From positions 1-31,639 of the forward strand of contig CAMIME010000026.1 in NCBI GenBank assembly GCA_946221035.1: a DNA stretch of 31,639 nucleotides, given 5' to 3'. A program made the position numbers and the translations under genes. The notes below the pieces were generated by a model that worked only from the letters and a program-made list of their open reading frames with translations, was not told the DNA's origin and did no database searches. The stretch comes from an uncultured Campylobacter sp. (lineage in GTDB: Bacteria; Actinomycetota; Actinomycetes; Mycobacteriales; Mycobacteriaceae). Position 1 is the stretch's first letter; each line of letters starts with the position of its first letter. Positions 6,862 to 16,308 of the stretch are shown piece by piece.

Positions 6862-7258
6862 ACACCCACGGTGGTATCTGGACACATCGGCGGCACTGAA
6901 GTTCTTCGTCGATGAACCAGAGGCAGATGCTCTCGAACACGCAATTCTCGCGAACTCCCCCGAATTGTTCTCCTCCCTACTTTTGGAGACAGAGCTACGG
7001 CGAGCTGCTGCGCGCATGGACGCAATCCCGCAGAGCGACATTTCGGAGTTCCTTGAATCCATCGAGCTAGTCGCCCTTACGCAAGCGGCGTTTCGGCTCG
7101 CGGGGCAGCTGCCGGGTGAAACCTTGCGCTCGCTCGATGCGCTTCATTTGACGGCCGCGCTCCTCGGCGGCGCTACCGCCATTGTCACCTACGACCGGCG
7201 GCTCCAAGAGGCCGCGGCGGAAGCGGGGCTTAAGGCTCTAGCACCCGGCCAAACCTAA
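6845..7258 (+). CDS. PIN-domain ribonuclease toxin (VapC-type)
   Basis: This 137-aa PIN-domain protein has the acidic quartet in place: D13 in YLDTSA, E48/E50 in LLETELRR, D98 in SLDALHL and D117 in VTYDRRL. VapC toxins are magnesium-dependent RNases that cut tRNA or rRNA. The GTG start at 6845 lies inside the antitoxin gene (17-bp overlap). Its stop abuts the convergent xthA stop at 7259. It looks complete and active; the target RNA cannot be told from sequence. Confidence 0.88.
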   Translation: MTSGFEHPRWYLDTSAALKFFVDEPEADALEHAILANSPELFSSLLLETELRRAAARMDAIPQSDISEFLESIELVALTQAAFRLAGQLPGETLRSLDALHLTAALLGGATAIVTYDRRLQEAAAEAGLKALAPGQT

Positions 7259-8164
7259 TTAGCGGTACTCCACCACCACCGGCGAGTGGTCTGACCAGCG
7301 CTGTTCCACCGTCAGCACCCTGTCCACCCAGGTCCGTTGCGCCCGCTCGAGCATGTTCGCGGTCGCGGCCTGCACGTCGATGCGCCACCCCGCGTTGTTG
7401 TTGAAGGCCTGGCCGCGGAACGTCCACCAGGTGTACGGGGCGTCGTCCGGCTGCAGCCTCCGCGCCACATCGAACCACTGCGGGGAGCTGTTTGCTTGAC
7501 GACGACCTCCGGCCGCATACTCCACAGCACCCGCCCACCCGTCGGCAGATTTCAGGTCGACGTCTTGCGCCTCATCGTCCGGGAAGCACCCGAACACGGC
7601 ATCCATGAACGCGCGTTCGTGCGGCAAGAACCCGGATTTCTTGTGGTTCGTCTTCCAATTCTTGAGGTCCTCTCGGCGATGGCAGATGTTCCAATCGCCC
7701 CCGATGACCATGTCCGGGTACTCCTCCGCCCACGCGTTGAGCAACGGCTCGAACTCATCCAAGAAGCGGTATTTCTCGTCCTGCTTCACGGTGCCGGCCG
7801 AGCCGGATGGGAGGTAGAGGGAGGCGACCCGGGTGCCGTCGATAAGCGAGGCGGCGATGAAGCGTCCACTGTCTTCGAAGGAGGGGATGCCTATGGAGAC
7901 GTCGTGAAGCGGGGTGCGCGAAAGGATGCCAACGCCGGCGCGGCCTTTCGCGGCCGCGGGTGCGACCTCGAGGTGCCAGCCGCGTTCGAGGGCGAGCGCG
8001 AGTGCGGCGCGCGCCTCCTTCTCGGTGGCGCGCACCTCCTGCATGAGCACCACGTCGGCCGGGGTGTCGGCGAGCCAGGCAAGCATGCCCATGTTGTCCT
8101 CGTTGCGCACCTTGGTGGCGGCGCGGATGCCGTTGACGTTGACCGACGCGATGGTGAGTGTCAT
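7259..8164 (-). CDS. xthA: Exodeoxyribonuclease III / AP endonuclease
   Basis: This 301-aa member of the ExoIII (XthA) family acts in base-excision repair by cutting at abasic sites and trimming 3' ends. Active-site motifs are SVNVNGIRA (N9), LMQEVRATE (E43), GGDWNICHRREDLKN (D157, N159), the TWWTFRGQAF/GWRIDV region and the terminal SDHSPVVVEY (D292, H293). The length is somewhat above that of E. coli ExoIII (268 aa). The ATG at 8164 is well placed and divergent from icd. One copy of the 11-mer GCTTATCGACG encodes part of SLIDG. Confidence 0.93.
   Translation of the reverse strand: MTLTIASVNVNGIRAATKVRNEDNMGMLAWLADTPADVVLMQEVRATEKEARAALALALERGWHLEVAPAAAKGRAGVGILSRTPLHDVSIGIPSFEDSGRFIAASLIDGTRVASLYLPSGSAGTVKQDEKYRFLDEFEPLLNAWAEEYPDMVIGGDWNICHRREDLKNWKTNHKKSGFLPHERAFMDAVFGCFPDDEAQDVDLKSADGWAGAVEYAAGGRRQANSSPQWFDVARRLQPDDAPYTWWTFRGQAFNNNAGWRIDVQAATANMLERAQRTWVDRVLTVEQRWSDHSPVVVEYR
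7837..7847 (-). repeat. Iterated 11-mer, copy 2
   Basis: GCTTATCGACG on the minus strand within xthA (SLIDG). Confidence 0.9.
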
Positions 8165-8240
8165 GCGTTTGCACCATACCGGGGGTGGCGACGCGCTACG
8201 CTAGGGGGCTGAACTCTGAACGCATACTTAGAGGAGACCC

Positions 8241-10427
<2,187 letters not shown>

Positions 10428-10439
10428 TCCTCTAGGTTG

Positions 10440-10466
10440 ACCGTCCGGGCCGCTGGCCCGGGCGGT
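10440..10466 (+). terminator. Terminator hairpin of icd
   Basis: The 12-bp arms 10440-10451 and 10455-10466 (ACCGTCCGGGCC / GGCCCGGGCGGT, one G-U pair) have a 3-nt loop and are followed by CTTGTCTT. It starts 13 bp after the icd stop. It is a clear factor-independent type structure with an imperfect T-tract. Confidence 0.8.
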
Positions 10467-10554
10467 CTTGTCTTCCATACCGAGAAACGACACTCCACCT
10501 GGGTCGCCGGGCGTCAGACACACGCATCTTTCTGGGCCCGAACGTTCAAACTCT

Positions 10555-10673
10555 TTCTTGCTCCGTAACCGAAAACGGGAGCCAGAACAGCCCTAAAACC
10601 CGTCTGAAAACCCCCTTACCTGCGTAAACGTTTTCTTGCCTGTTTCTTGCTTGTGGCCGGGTTTTAGGGGGAT
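10555..10673. repeat. Long direct repeat A, upstream of the AlbA_2 gene
   Basis: Positions 10561-10673 align without gaps to 12170-12282 (offset 1609) with about 81% identity, and the 6 nt before also match. It holds three TTCTTGC words and an internal perfect 12-bp inverted repeat (10591-10602 with 10658-10669). It carries the -35 of the AlbA_2 promoter. An 11-bp word, CTTTCTGGGCC at 10528-10538, also recurs at 12145-12155 in the 3' end of the AlbA_2 gene, so the similarity may begin further left. Confidence 0.85.
10591..10669. repeat. 12-bp inverted repeat within direct repeat A
   Basis: CCCTAAAACCCG (10591-10602) and CGGGTTTTAGGG (10658-10669) are exact reverse complements separated by 55 nt that contain the TTCTTGC words. 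In repeat B the corresponding arms still pair at most positions, counting G-U pairs. This could be a regulator or recombinase recognition site. Confidence 0.65.
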
Positions 10674-10683
10674 ACTTGAGGCA
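10647..10683 (+). promoter_or_regulatory. Promoter of the AlbA_2 gene
   Basis: The -35 TTGCTT (10647-10652) and the -10 GATACT (10671-10676) are 18 nt apart. The ATG at 10683 is 7 nt past the -10, consistent with a leaderless mRNA. The equivalent positions in repeat B read GATCCC, so that copy lacks the -10. Confidence 0.55.
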
Positions 10684-12161
10684 TGTCGCCACTTAACTCC
10701 ACGCCGGAGCCTCAACTCATCGCTAGGATCCAACGATTCGTCGATTTGCCTGCGGAGGCCCCTTGGCTGGAGTTTAAGGAAAACAGCGCAACGACCGGCC
10801 CGGAGATCGCCAAGTATGTCTGCGCGTTAGGCAACTCAGCACGTCTTCATGATGAACCAGCTGGCTACCTGATCTGGGGTGTAAGTGATACGCATGAATT
10901 CGTAGGTACTTCGTTCCAATGGGAGATAGCGAAAGGGAAAGGCAACGAAGATCTTTTTCCCTGGCTGCAGCGTGTAATTACCCCCACGCCGACGATCTCC
11001 TTCGAATCAGTCACAATCGAAAGCAGAACCGTCGTACTCCTTCGGATTCCGGCTGCCCTGTCGGCCCCTTACGCCTACGACGGAACCCGCTACTTCCGAC
11101 AGGGAAGTTACACCAAAAACCTGATGGACTTTCCAGATCGCGAACGGGAGTTGTGGAGAAAGCTCAACCAATTCGAGTTTGAAACCAGCAACGCCGCGGA
11201 AGGCCTCGAACCCGAAGAGATCACCGCCCTTCTCTCCCCTGATGCCTTTTTTGCAAACCGGCCGGAACTGCCACGCAATGTTGGCAGTGCCCTCATCGAC
11301 ACGATGCGAGCATCGGAAGCGATTACGTATTCTCACGAACTGGGCTGGTGCATTCCAGCTTGGTCTGCGTTGATGTACGCGCGCTCCATCAAAGACTTTC
11401 CACACCTCGCTGGCTTGGCTCCACGAGTGATGCTCTTCGGTGACACATCGAGGACACAACTGCAACGAGAGTGGGAGTTTGACGAGGGATACGCCACGTC
11501 GTTTAGCCAGATCGTGACCTTGGTGAACACGTTGAGACCCGGTGGAGAGACTATCGATCCAAACGGCCGCCGAATTGAAACCCCGCTGCTACCTACGGTT
11601 GCATTTCGCGAGGTATTTGCGAATGCGCTCATGCACCAAGACCTGGAACAGCGCGGTCAATACTTGACAGTTGAGCTTTTCAGCGACCGCGTCGAAGTGA
11701 CCAATCCTGGTACACCGTTGGTCGATCCCCATCGCTTTATTGACTCGGCTTCTACAACCCGTAATGCACACCTCGGCGAAGCGCTTCGTCTCGCACACTT
11801 CGTAGAGCAACGTGGAAGCGGCTGGGACAAAATCGTTGCTTCGCTGGAGGCAGAGCACTTTCCACCGGCTCTCATTCGTGCAAACGGCACAACCACCGTA
11901 ACGCTGAGTGCCTACCGACCCTTCAACCTAATGACTACGGATGAAAAGATCGAAGCCGTCTACCAGCACGCCTGCCTCGGATTTCTGGATAATCGCGCCG
12001 TTACCAACACATCGATACGAAATCGCTTCGGGCTCAAAGATTCCCAGGCCGCCCAGGCTACCCGACTCATTAACTCCACGGTGGACGAGGGCCTCATCCG
12101 GCTCTACGACCCGGATGCCGGATCACGCAACCGCCGCTACGTCCCTTTCTGGGCCGAGTAG
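10683..12161 (+). CDS. AlbA_2 (Schlafen-like) domain and HATPase_c_4 regulator
   Basis: This 492-aa protein has an N-terminal AlbA_2/Schlafen AAA_4-type domain (residues 15-155: WLEFKENS near 28-35, KYVCALGNS, GYLIWGV, GTRYFRQGS). A GHKL-ATPase-like C-terminal domain follows (REVFANALMHQD at 309-320 with E310/N314/H318; VTNPGTPL; QRGSGWDKI near 376-384), then a winged-helix-like tail (425-490). The architecture is typical of putative transcription regulators often labelled RecG-like; some AlbA_2 proteins sit in phage-defence loci. Base composition looks lower in GC than icd or metX. It is bounded by long direct repeats and a duplicated icd end, so it was probably acquired as a unit. The function is unknown. 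Confidence 0.85.
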   Translation: MSPLNSTPEPQLIARIQRFVDLPAEAPWLEFKENSATTGPEIAKYVCALGNSARLHDEPAGYLIWGVSDTHEFVGTSFQWEIAKGKGNEDLFPWLQRVITPTPTISFESVTIESRTVVLLRIPAALSAPYAYDGTRYFRQGSYTKNLMDFPDRERELWRKLNQFEFETSNAAEGLEPEEITALLSPDAFFANRPELPRNVGSALIDTMRASEAITYSHELGWCIPAWSALMYARSIKDFPHLAGLAPRVMLFGDTSRTQLQREWEFDEGYATSFSQIVTLVNTLRPGGETIDPNGRRIETPLLPTVAFREVFANALMHQDLEQRGQYLTVELFSDRVEVTNPGTPLVDPHRFIDSASTTRNAHLGEALRLAHFVEQRGSGWDKIVASLEAEHFPPALIRANGTTTVTLSAYRPFNLMTTDEKIEAVYQHACLGFLDNRAVTNTSIRNRFGLKDSQAAQATRLINSTVDEGLIRLYDPDAGSRNRRYVPFWAE

Positions 12162-12163
12162 TT

Positions 12164-12282
12164 TTCTTGCTTCGTAACCGGAAAAGGGCGCCAGAACGGC
12201 CCTAAGATCCCTCCAAAAACTCTCTCACCTGCAGGAAAGTTTTCTTGCCTGTTTCTTGCTTATAGCCGGGTTGTAGCGGGAT
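12164..12282. repeat. Long direct repeat B, downstream of the AlbA_2 gene
   Basis: This is the second copy of the repeat at 10555-10673, about 81% identical without gaps. It starts right after the AlbA_2 stop codon and keeps the run TTTTCTTGCCTGTTTCTTGC unchanged. It lacks the -10 box found in copy A, so it is unlikely to be an active promoter in the same way. Confidence 0.85.
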
Positions 12283-12290
12283 CCCCCAAC

Positions 12291-12320
12291 GCTGTCATGC
12301 GCCCGCCCGAGACATTCAAG
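12291..12320. pseudogene. 30-bp relic of an icd 3' end
   Basis: It matches 10371-10400 within icd at 26 of 30 bases and would read MRPPETFK against MRPSETFN in the intact gene. Of the three codon changes after the ATG, one is silent. No further icd similarity is visible on either side. The best reading is a displaced 3' end left by insertion at icd (attR-like), from a diverged allele; independent convergence is very unlikely. Confidence 0.55.
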
Positions 12321-12331
12321 CCGAAAACGGC

Positions 12332-12355
12332 CGGCTGCGGGTTTTCCCGCAGCCG
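12332..12355 (-). terminator. Terminator hairpin between the cassette and the 68-aa membrane protein
   Basis: Perfect 10-bp arms CGGCTGCGGG (12332-12341) and CCCGCAGCCG (12346-12355) have a 4-nt TTTT loop. On the minus strand the stem is followed by GCCGTTTT, so it would stop transcripts from the 68-aa gene that ends at 12376. It also marks the right edge of the anomalous segment. Confidence 0.65.
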
Positions 12356-12375
12356 ACCGTCGACGTTGGGGGTTC

Positions 12376-12582
12376 CTACCCCACTTCGGGGAAGAACGAG
12401 TAGCGCCCCGTCCACGGGTTGTGGATCTGGACCTCGTAGCCGATGCCCTGTTCTGCCGCGCCGTCGAGAAGCACCTGCAGCTCTTTGGCGTTGAAGTAGC
12501 TCTGGCTCAACACCAGCCCGGCGGCGATCAGTGCGATGAGCAGCACGAGTGCGGCGATGCTGATGGCGGTGGTGCGGTTCAT
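12376..12582 (-). CDS. Small single-pass membrane protein
   Basis: This 68-aa protein has one N-terminal transmembrane helix (ISIAALVLLIALIAAGLVL, about residues 7-25) and a short extracytoplasmic tail with NPWTGRYSFFPEVG. No family is recognised. The ATG at 12582 is preceded by an AAAGGAA ribosome site; the longer frame to 12939 runs antisense through metX and is rejected. It is divergent from metX and followed by a strong hairpin at 12332-12355, which supports it as a real transcription unit. Confidence 0.65.
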   Translation of the reverse strand: MNRTTAISIAALVLLIALIAAGLVLSQSYFNAKELQVLLDGAAEQGIGYEVQIHNPWTGRYSFFPEVG

Positions 12583-12714
12583 GGTGGGGTTCCTTTCTTT
12601 CCCCGAAAGCGTACGAAGGAGTCGTCGGGTTTCTCCAGCCACTTTCGTTCCCAGTTCAACGGCCGAAGGGCGACGATTTAGATTCACGGGTTCGGGCAGG
12701 CCAGCCAACCGGAC

Positions 12715-12756
12715 TAGACCGCTTGGTTCACACCTGACGGCCAAGGGGGCTACATT
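12715..12756 (+). promoter_or_regulatory. metX promoter region with possible McbR half-site
   Basis: The -10 TACATT (12751-12756) is 7 nt before the metX ATG, the leaderless spacing. TAGAC-N6-GTTCA at 12715-12730 keeps the left half and 3 of 5 bases of the right half of the corynebacterial McbR consensus (TAGAC-N6-GTCTA). McbR control of metX is known in C. glutamicum; the site here is only a candidate. No SAM riboswitch-like structure was seen. Confidence 0.35.
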
Positions 12757-12762
12757 GCCCAC

Positions 12763-13920
12763 ATGGCGAACTTCCGGATGCTCGAACTTGCGCCAGAGGG
12801 CCAGCTCGCCACCGTCGCCATCGGCGATCTGCCCACGGAAGCCGGTGCGGTGGTCCGCGATGCGCACATTGCTTATCGACGGTGGGGCGCCCCGTCCGGC
12901 GACCCCCACGGCAAGAACAACATCTTGCTCGTGGAACACGCCCTCACCGGCGACTCGGATGCCACCGACTGGTGGTGCGAAGCAGTCGGCCCCGGTAAGG
13001 CGCTCGACACCGACGAGTGGTGCGTGATCTGCACCAACGCTCTGGGCTCGTGCTACGGCTCAACCGGGCCCGCCAGCGACCACCCCGACGGGGGCGTGTG
13101 GGGCTCGCGTTTCCCCGCGATTTCCATGCGCGACATGGTCAACGCCGAGCACGCGTTCCTCGAAAAACTCGGGATTTCACGGGTGCACGCGGTTATCGGC
13201 GGGTCGATGGGCGGAGCACGCACCCTCGAGTGGACGCTCCTGCACCCCGAGGAGGTCGATTACGCCCTGGTCCTGGCCGTATCCGCCCGCGCCAGCGCGT
13301 GGCAGATCGGTATGCAGAGCGCGCAGATCACCTCCATCACCCAGGACCCGGCGTGGCAGGGCGGGGATTACCACGGCACCGGCTCCTCCCCCGACGCGGG
13401 CCTGGCGGCGGCGCGGCGCATCGCGCACTTGACCTACCGGGGCGAGATGGAAATCGACGAGCGCTTCGGCACCTCCTCCCAGCCCGGCGAAAACCCGCTC
13501 GGCCCCTTCCGCGAGGATGGCCAACGCTTCGCTGTTCAGTCCTACCTGGAGCACCAGGGCGTGAAGCTGACAAAGCGTTTCGACGCCGCCTGCTACGTCA
13601 CCCTCACCGAAGCCCTCAACCGTCACGACGTTGGCCGGGGGCGCGGCGGGTTGAACAAGGCCCTCGCCTCCTCGACAGTGCCCACCATGATCGTGGGCAT
13701 TGACACCGACATTTTGTACCCCTACCACCAGCAGGAACACCTTTCCCGCAACCTGGGCAATCTCCTGGCCATGTCCAAGTTGTCGTCGCCCGTGGGCCAC
13801 GACGCATTCTTGGTGGAGGCTCGCCAGATGGACCGCATCCTGCGCAACTTCATCGCGCTCACCCGCGACACCCCGTCTGCCCACGACGTCGCGGTGACGC
13901 GCGGCGACTACGACATTTGA
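12763..13920 (+). CDS. metX: Homoserine O-acetyltransferase
   Basis: This 385-aa alpha/beta-hydrolase transfers acetyl from acetyl-CoA to homoserine in methionine synthesis. It shows LVEHALTGDSDA, the nucleophile elbow GGSMGGARTLEW (S148), the acid in GIDTDILYP (D316) and the catalytic His in PVGHDAFLVE (H346). The length is normal for corynebacterial MetX. The ATG is supported by a -10 box 7 nt upstream. metY, which is adjacent to metX in C. glutamicum, is not in this window; a small membrane protein gene takes the flank. The end overlaps the convergent phosphoesterase by 13 bp. An 11-mer copy codes for AYRR at residues 37-40. Confidence 0.95.
   Translation: MANFRMLELAPEGQLATVAIGDLPTEAGAVVRDAHIAYRRWGAPSGDPHGKNNILLVEHALTGDSDATDWWCEAVGPGKALDTDEWCVICTNALGSCYGSTGPASDHPDGGVWGSRFPAISMRDMVNAEHAFLEKLGISRVHAVIGGSMGGARTLEWTLLHPEEVDYALVLAVSARASAWQIGMQSAQITSITQDPAWQGGDYHGTGSSPDAGLAAARRIAHLTYRGEMEIDERFGTSSQPGENPLGPFREDGQRFAVQSYLEHQGVKLTKRFDAACYVTLTEALNRHDVGRGRGGLNKALASSTVPTMIVGIDTDILYPYHQQEHLSRNLGNLLAMSKLSSPVGHDAFLVEARQMDRILRNFIALTRDTPSAHDVAVTRGDYDI
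12871..12881 (+). repeat. Iterated 11-mer, copy 3
   Basis: GCTTATCGACG within metX, in a frame giving AYRR instead of LID. Confidence 0.9.
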
Positions 13921-14579
13921 CCCAGGTCGCGCACCTCTACCCCACCTTCCCCGGCTTCTGCCAGGTATCCCATGCCCATGCCGACCCACCCGACGAACGG
14001 CTCGCTGGACAGCGTCACCCGCTTGTGGACGTGGCCCAACAGCCACGCGTCGTAACCGCAGTCGGCGAGCTCTTCCACCGTGCACGGCAGACACTCGTGG
14101 TTGGAGTACTCTCCGGTGACTGAGGTGTGCAACAGCCCCAGGTTCGGTGCACTCGCGACTGGGGTCGGGAAGCACGGGACGAGCCGACGTGGGTCGCGGT
14201 CAACCTCCACCGCGGCGGTGTGCAGCGCCCACTCACCTGCGCGGATGGTCTGGGGCGTCGTTCCTGCAACCACCACGCCACCCGGAATGACGCCGGTGAG
14301 GTCGTGGTGCACGTCGTGGTTTCCCGCGCTAAACACCACGGTGTCGAACAGCTCGGTGCCGCGCGCGAAAAACCGGGTGACTTCACCGTACGTCGCCTCT
14401 GTGTAGCGCTTCCGGTCGACGATGTCGCCGAGCATCACCATGTGCCCCGCTCCGGCTGCGGCACCGCGCTCGAGCGCGCCGAGCGCCCAAGCGAGACCGG
14501 GCCCGGTCTTCTTGTCACCGTGCTGCTTTCGGCCAAGGTGAATGTCTGCGAGGACGAGGACGCTCGAGAGTTTAGACAT
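13908..14579 (-). CDS. Metallophosphoesterase (calcineurin-like, SbcD/YhaO type)
   Basis: This 223-aa protein has the full dinuclear-metal motif set: LADIHLG (D12, H14), MLGDIVDRKR (D52), SAGNHD (N87, H88), LLHTS and the C-terminal LGHVHKR. The pattern is like the nuclease core of SbcD-type or YhaO-type phosphoesterases, but the protein ends soon after GHVH and has no long capping region. The ATG at 14579 overlaps the stop of the upstream 431-aa gene (shared ATGTCTAA), so the two are probably translated together. Its substrate is unknown; nucleic acid or a nucleotide is a guess from the family. Confidence 0.82.
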   Translation of the reverse strand: MSKLSSVLVLADIHLGRKQHGDKKTGPGLAWALGALERGAAAGAGHMVMLGDIVDRKRYTEATYGEVTRFFARGTELFDTVVFSAGNHDVHHDLTGVIPGGVVVAGTTPQTIRAGEWALHTAAVEVDRDPRRLVPCFPTPVASAPNLGLLHTSVTGEYSNHECLPCTVEELADCGYDAWLLGHVHKRVTLSSEPFVGWVGMGMGYLAEAGEGGVEVRDLGQMS

Positions 14580-15867
14580 CACCCAAGAATATCTGCACGT
14601 TATCGAGCGAGAACACCCTCTCCGTGAGTTTCTCGCCGAACACGACGGGGATGAGCTTGTCGCGGTCCGGCAACCCGGTCTCGTCGAACTCGGCGGCCGT
14701 CTGTTCATCGAAGACCACGATGAAACGGCTTCCTTCCAAGGCGTTCAACCCGGTCTCAAGCGGTTCAGGGAGCTTGGCGCTATCTGCGGCGTCCCAGCCC
14801 TGCGGGATGAGGTCCGTGATGTCGCGCGGGAGCCAGTTGCCGATGGTGCGGGTGATGTGGATGGCCTCGTCGCTGGTCATGTCCTCGTTGAGCTTCGCGG
14901 CGTGGCGCGCAAGGAAGAGTGGCATCACGAACTCGGGGGCGAACTCGGAGAGCACCGAAAGGGAGTACGCGTACTGGTCGATGAGGTTACGGCGGTAGAC
15001 GCCGTCATCGACGAAGCGCTGCGACCCCGCAATGTAGGCGAGCTGCTTCGCGTGCGCGAGGTGGGTGTAGTACTCCACCGGCGTGTACCCGCGGGTGAGC
15101 GAGCAGTGCGACTCCACCACGCCGCCGAGTTCCTTAAGTAGCGGGAAGGCTTCGCGGTCTGTGCTCACCGCGAAGTCAATGCGCAAGCCGTCGACGTAGG
15201 TTGATGCCGCGAGGCGCGACTCCAACATCCCGTCTGGGAACATCGGCACTGGGTACACGGTGCGGCCGGACGGGAGATAGCCGTCAATCTCCGCGGCGTC
15301 GACCATGCGAACGCTCACAGCCTCGTGGTCGGGGGTGCGGGTGGCGGCGAAGCTCTCCGGGGTCTGGCGGTCATCGACCACTACCACGCGCGGGGTCGGG
15401 ACGTCTGCCCCGATGCGCACCGGAAGCCAGGTCTCAAGGCTGTCAGCGAAATCCTCGAGTTTGTCCATGAGGAAATTACCGGCCGCCTGCTCCGCCTTAC
15501 GCGCCTGGTAGTAGGCGGTGGTGAAGCGCGGGTCCCACTCCTTCAAAATCTCCAAGTTGTCGGCGGCATCCGAGAAGTAGCGGCGGGCCTGCGACGGCGT
15601 GGTGTCCACGGACGCTTTGGCAAGGTCTAGGAGCTGGTGGGTATTCGCAAGGACAACGTACGCGTCGAGCGACTCGTTGCGTTGGGCTTCAGTGGGCTCG
15701 TACTCAGCCACAGCATCAGCAAGCTTGATGGCGAGCGCCTCCGCGAAGTCGACCTCTAGGTCGGACGGGGCGTCGTCGAAAAGCGAGTGCACAGAAACGG
15801 AAACTTCCACATTCGTGCCGTGGGTATCAGCGGTGAAAGAGAAGCCGTTCGGGCGGGAATCGTTCAT
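14572..15867 (-). CDS. Uncharacterised 431-aa protein coupled to the metallophosphoesterase
   Basis: This 431-aa soluble acidic protein has no recognised domain. It has no signal peptide, membrane helix or coiled-coil run. Segments that could be diagnostic are PRVVVVDDRQTPES (about 174-187), a helical part rich in Tyr/His (PVEYYTHLAHAKQLAYIAGS) and an ordered C-terminal strand region (RFIVVFDEQTAAEF, VFSLDNVQIFLGD). The ATG at 15867 has a strong GGAGG 7 nt upstream. The stop overlaps the phosphoesterase start, implying a joint function. The DUF3017 gene upstream on the same strand is 86 bp away. The coding status is firm; no function is proposed. Confidence 0.8.
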   Translation of the reverse strand: MNDSRPNGFSFTADTHGTNVEVSVSVHSLFDDAPSDLEVDFAEALAIKLADAVAEYEPTEAQRNESLDAYVVLANTHQLLDLAKASVDTTPSQARRYFSDAADNLEILKEWDPRFTTAYYQARKAEQAAGNFLMDKLEDFADSLETWLPVRIGADVPTPRVVVVDDRQTPESFAATRTPDHEAVSVRMVDAAEIDGYLPSGRTVYPVPMFPDGMLESRLAASTYVDGLRIDFAVSTDREAFPLLKELGGVVESHCSLTRGYTPVEYYTHLAHAKQLAYIAGSQRFVDDGVYRRNLIDQYAYSLSVLSEFAPEFVMPLFLARHAAKLNEDMTSDEAIHITRTIGNWLPRDITDLIPQGWDAADSAKLPEPLETGLNALEGSRFIVVFDEQTAAEFDETGLPDRDKLIPVVFGEKLTERVFSLDNVQIFLGDV

Positions 15868-15953
15868 GTAAAACCTCCAAGGTTGGGAATCAGGGACACC
15901 TATAACCTTAAGAAGCGTGCGGACACGAACCATCCAAACGGCGAACGTATGAT

Positions 15954-16307
15954 CTAAGAACCGAGTGAATCCACCGACCACGCAAGCCACATCATGGCTG
16001 CGCCAAGGAGCGAAGTGAACGCTACGTCGAAGCGCCGGGAACGTACCGCGACCAGCCCAATCACGCGGGAATCGCAGGTAAGACGCATCAGGGCAAGCCA
16101 CAGCATGGACGCCCCGAGCGTGAAAGTTGCGCGGCGCCAATGCTCAGTCGCGGAAAAGACACCCGAGGCCAAGACGCCGACAACGAGGAGCACCGCCATT
16201 GCCACCTGCACCCACACCGGGAGGAGCGAGGGTCGATTGCCCCTGTCGTGAGGATTATCCAGCGTGAGCCCCGGGGGAAGGTCAGCGCTTCGCTCGAAGC
16301 GAGCCAC
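15954..16307 (-). CDS. DUF3017 membrane protein
   Basis: This 117-aa protein has three predicted transmembrane helices (about residues 33-50, 60-77 and 94-111) after a polar N-terminus, matching the actinobacterial DUF3017 family. In C. glutamicum a protein of this family also follows folD. The GTG at 16307 starts one base after the folD stop, so it is probably co-transcribed and coupled. Its function is unknown. The N-terminal 15 residues could be over-extended. Confidence 0.78.
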   Translation of the reverse strand: MARFERSADLPPGLTLDNPHDRGNRPSLLPVWVQVAMAVLLVVGVLASGVFSATEHWRRATFTLGASMLWLALMRLTCDSRVIGLVAVRSRRFDVAFTSLLGAAMMWLAWSVDSLGS

Positions 16308-16308
16308 A

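Noticed and set aside
12332..12355. Hairpin as an att site or origin element
   Set aside because: The perfect stem, 4-nt loop and following GTTTT on the minus strand are explained more simply as the terminator of the 68-aa gene.
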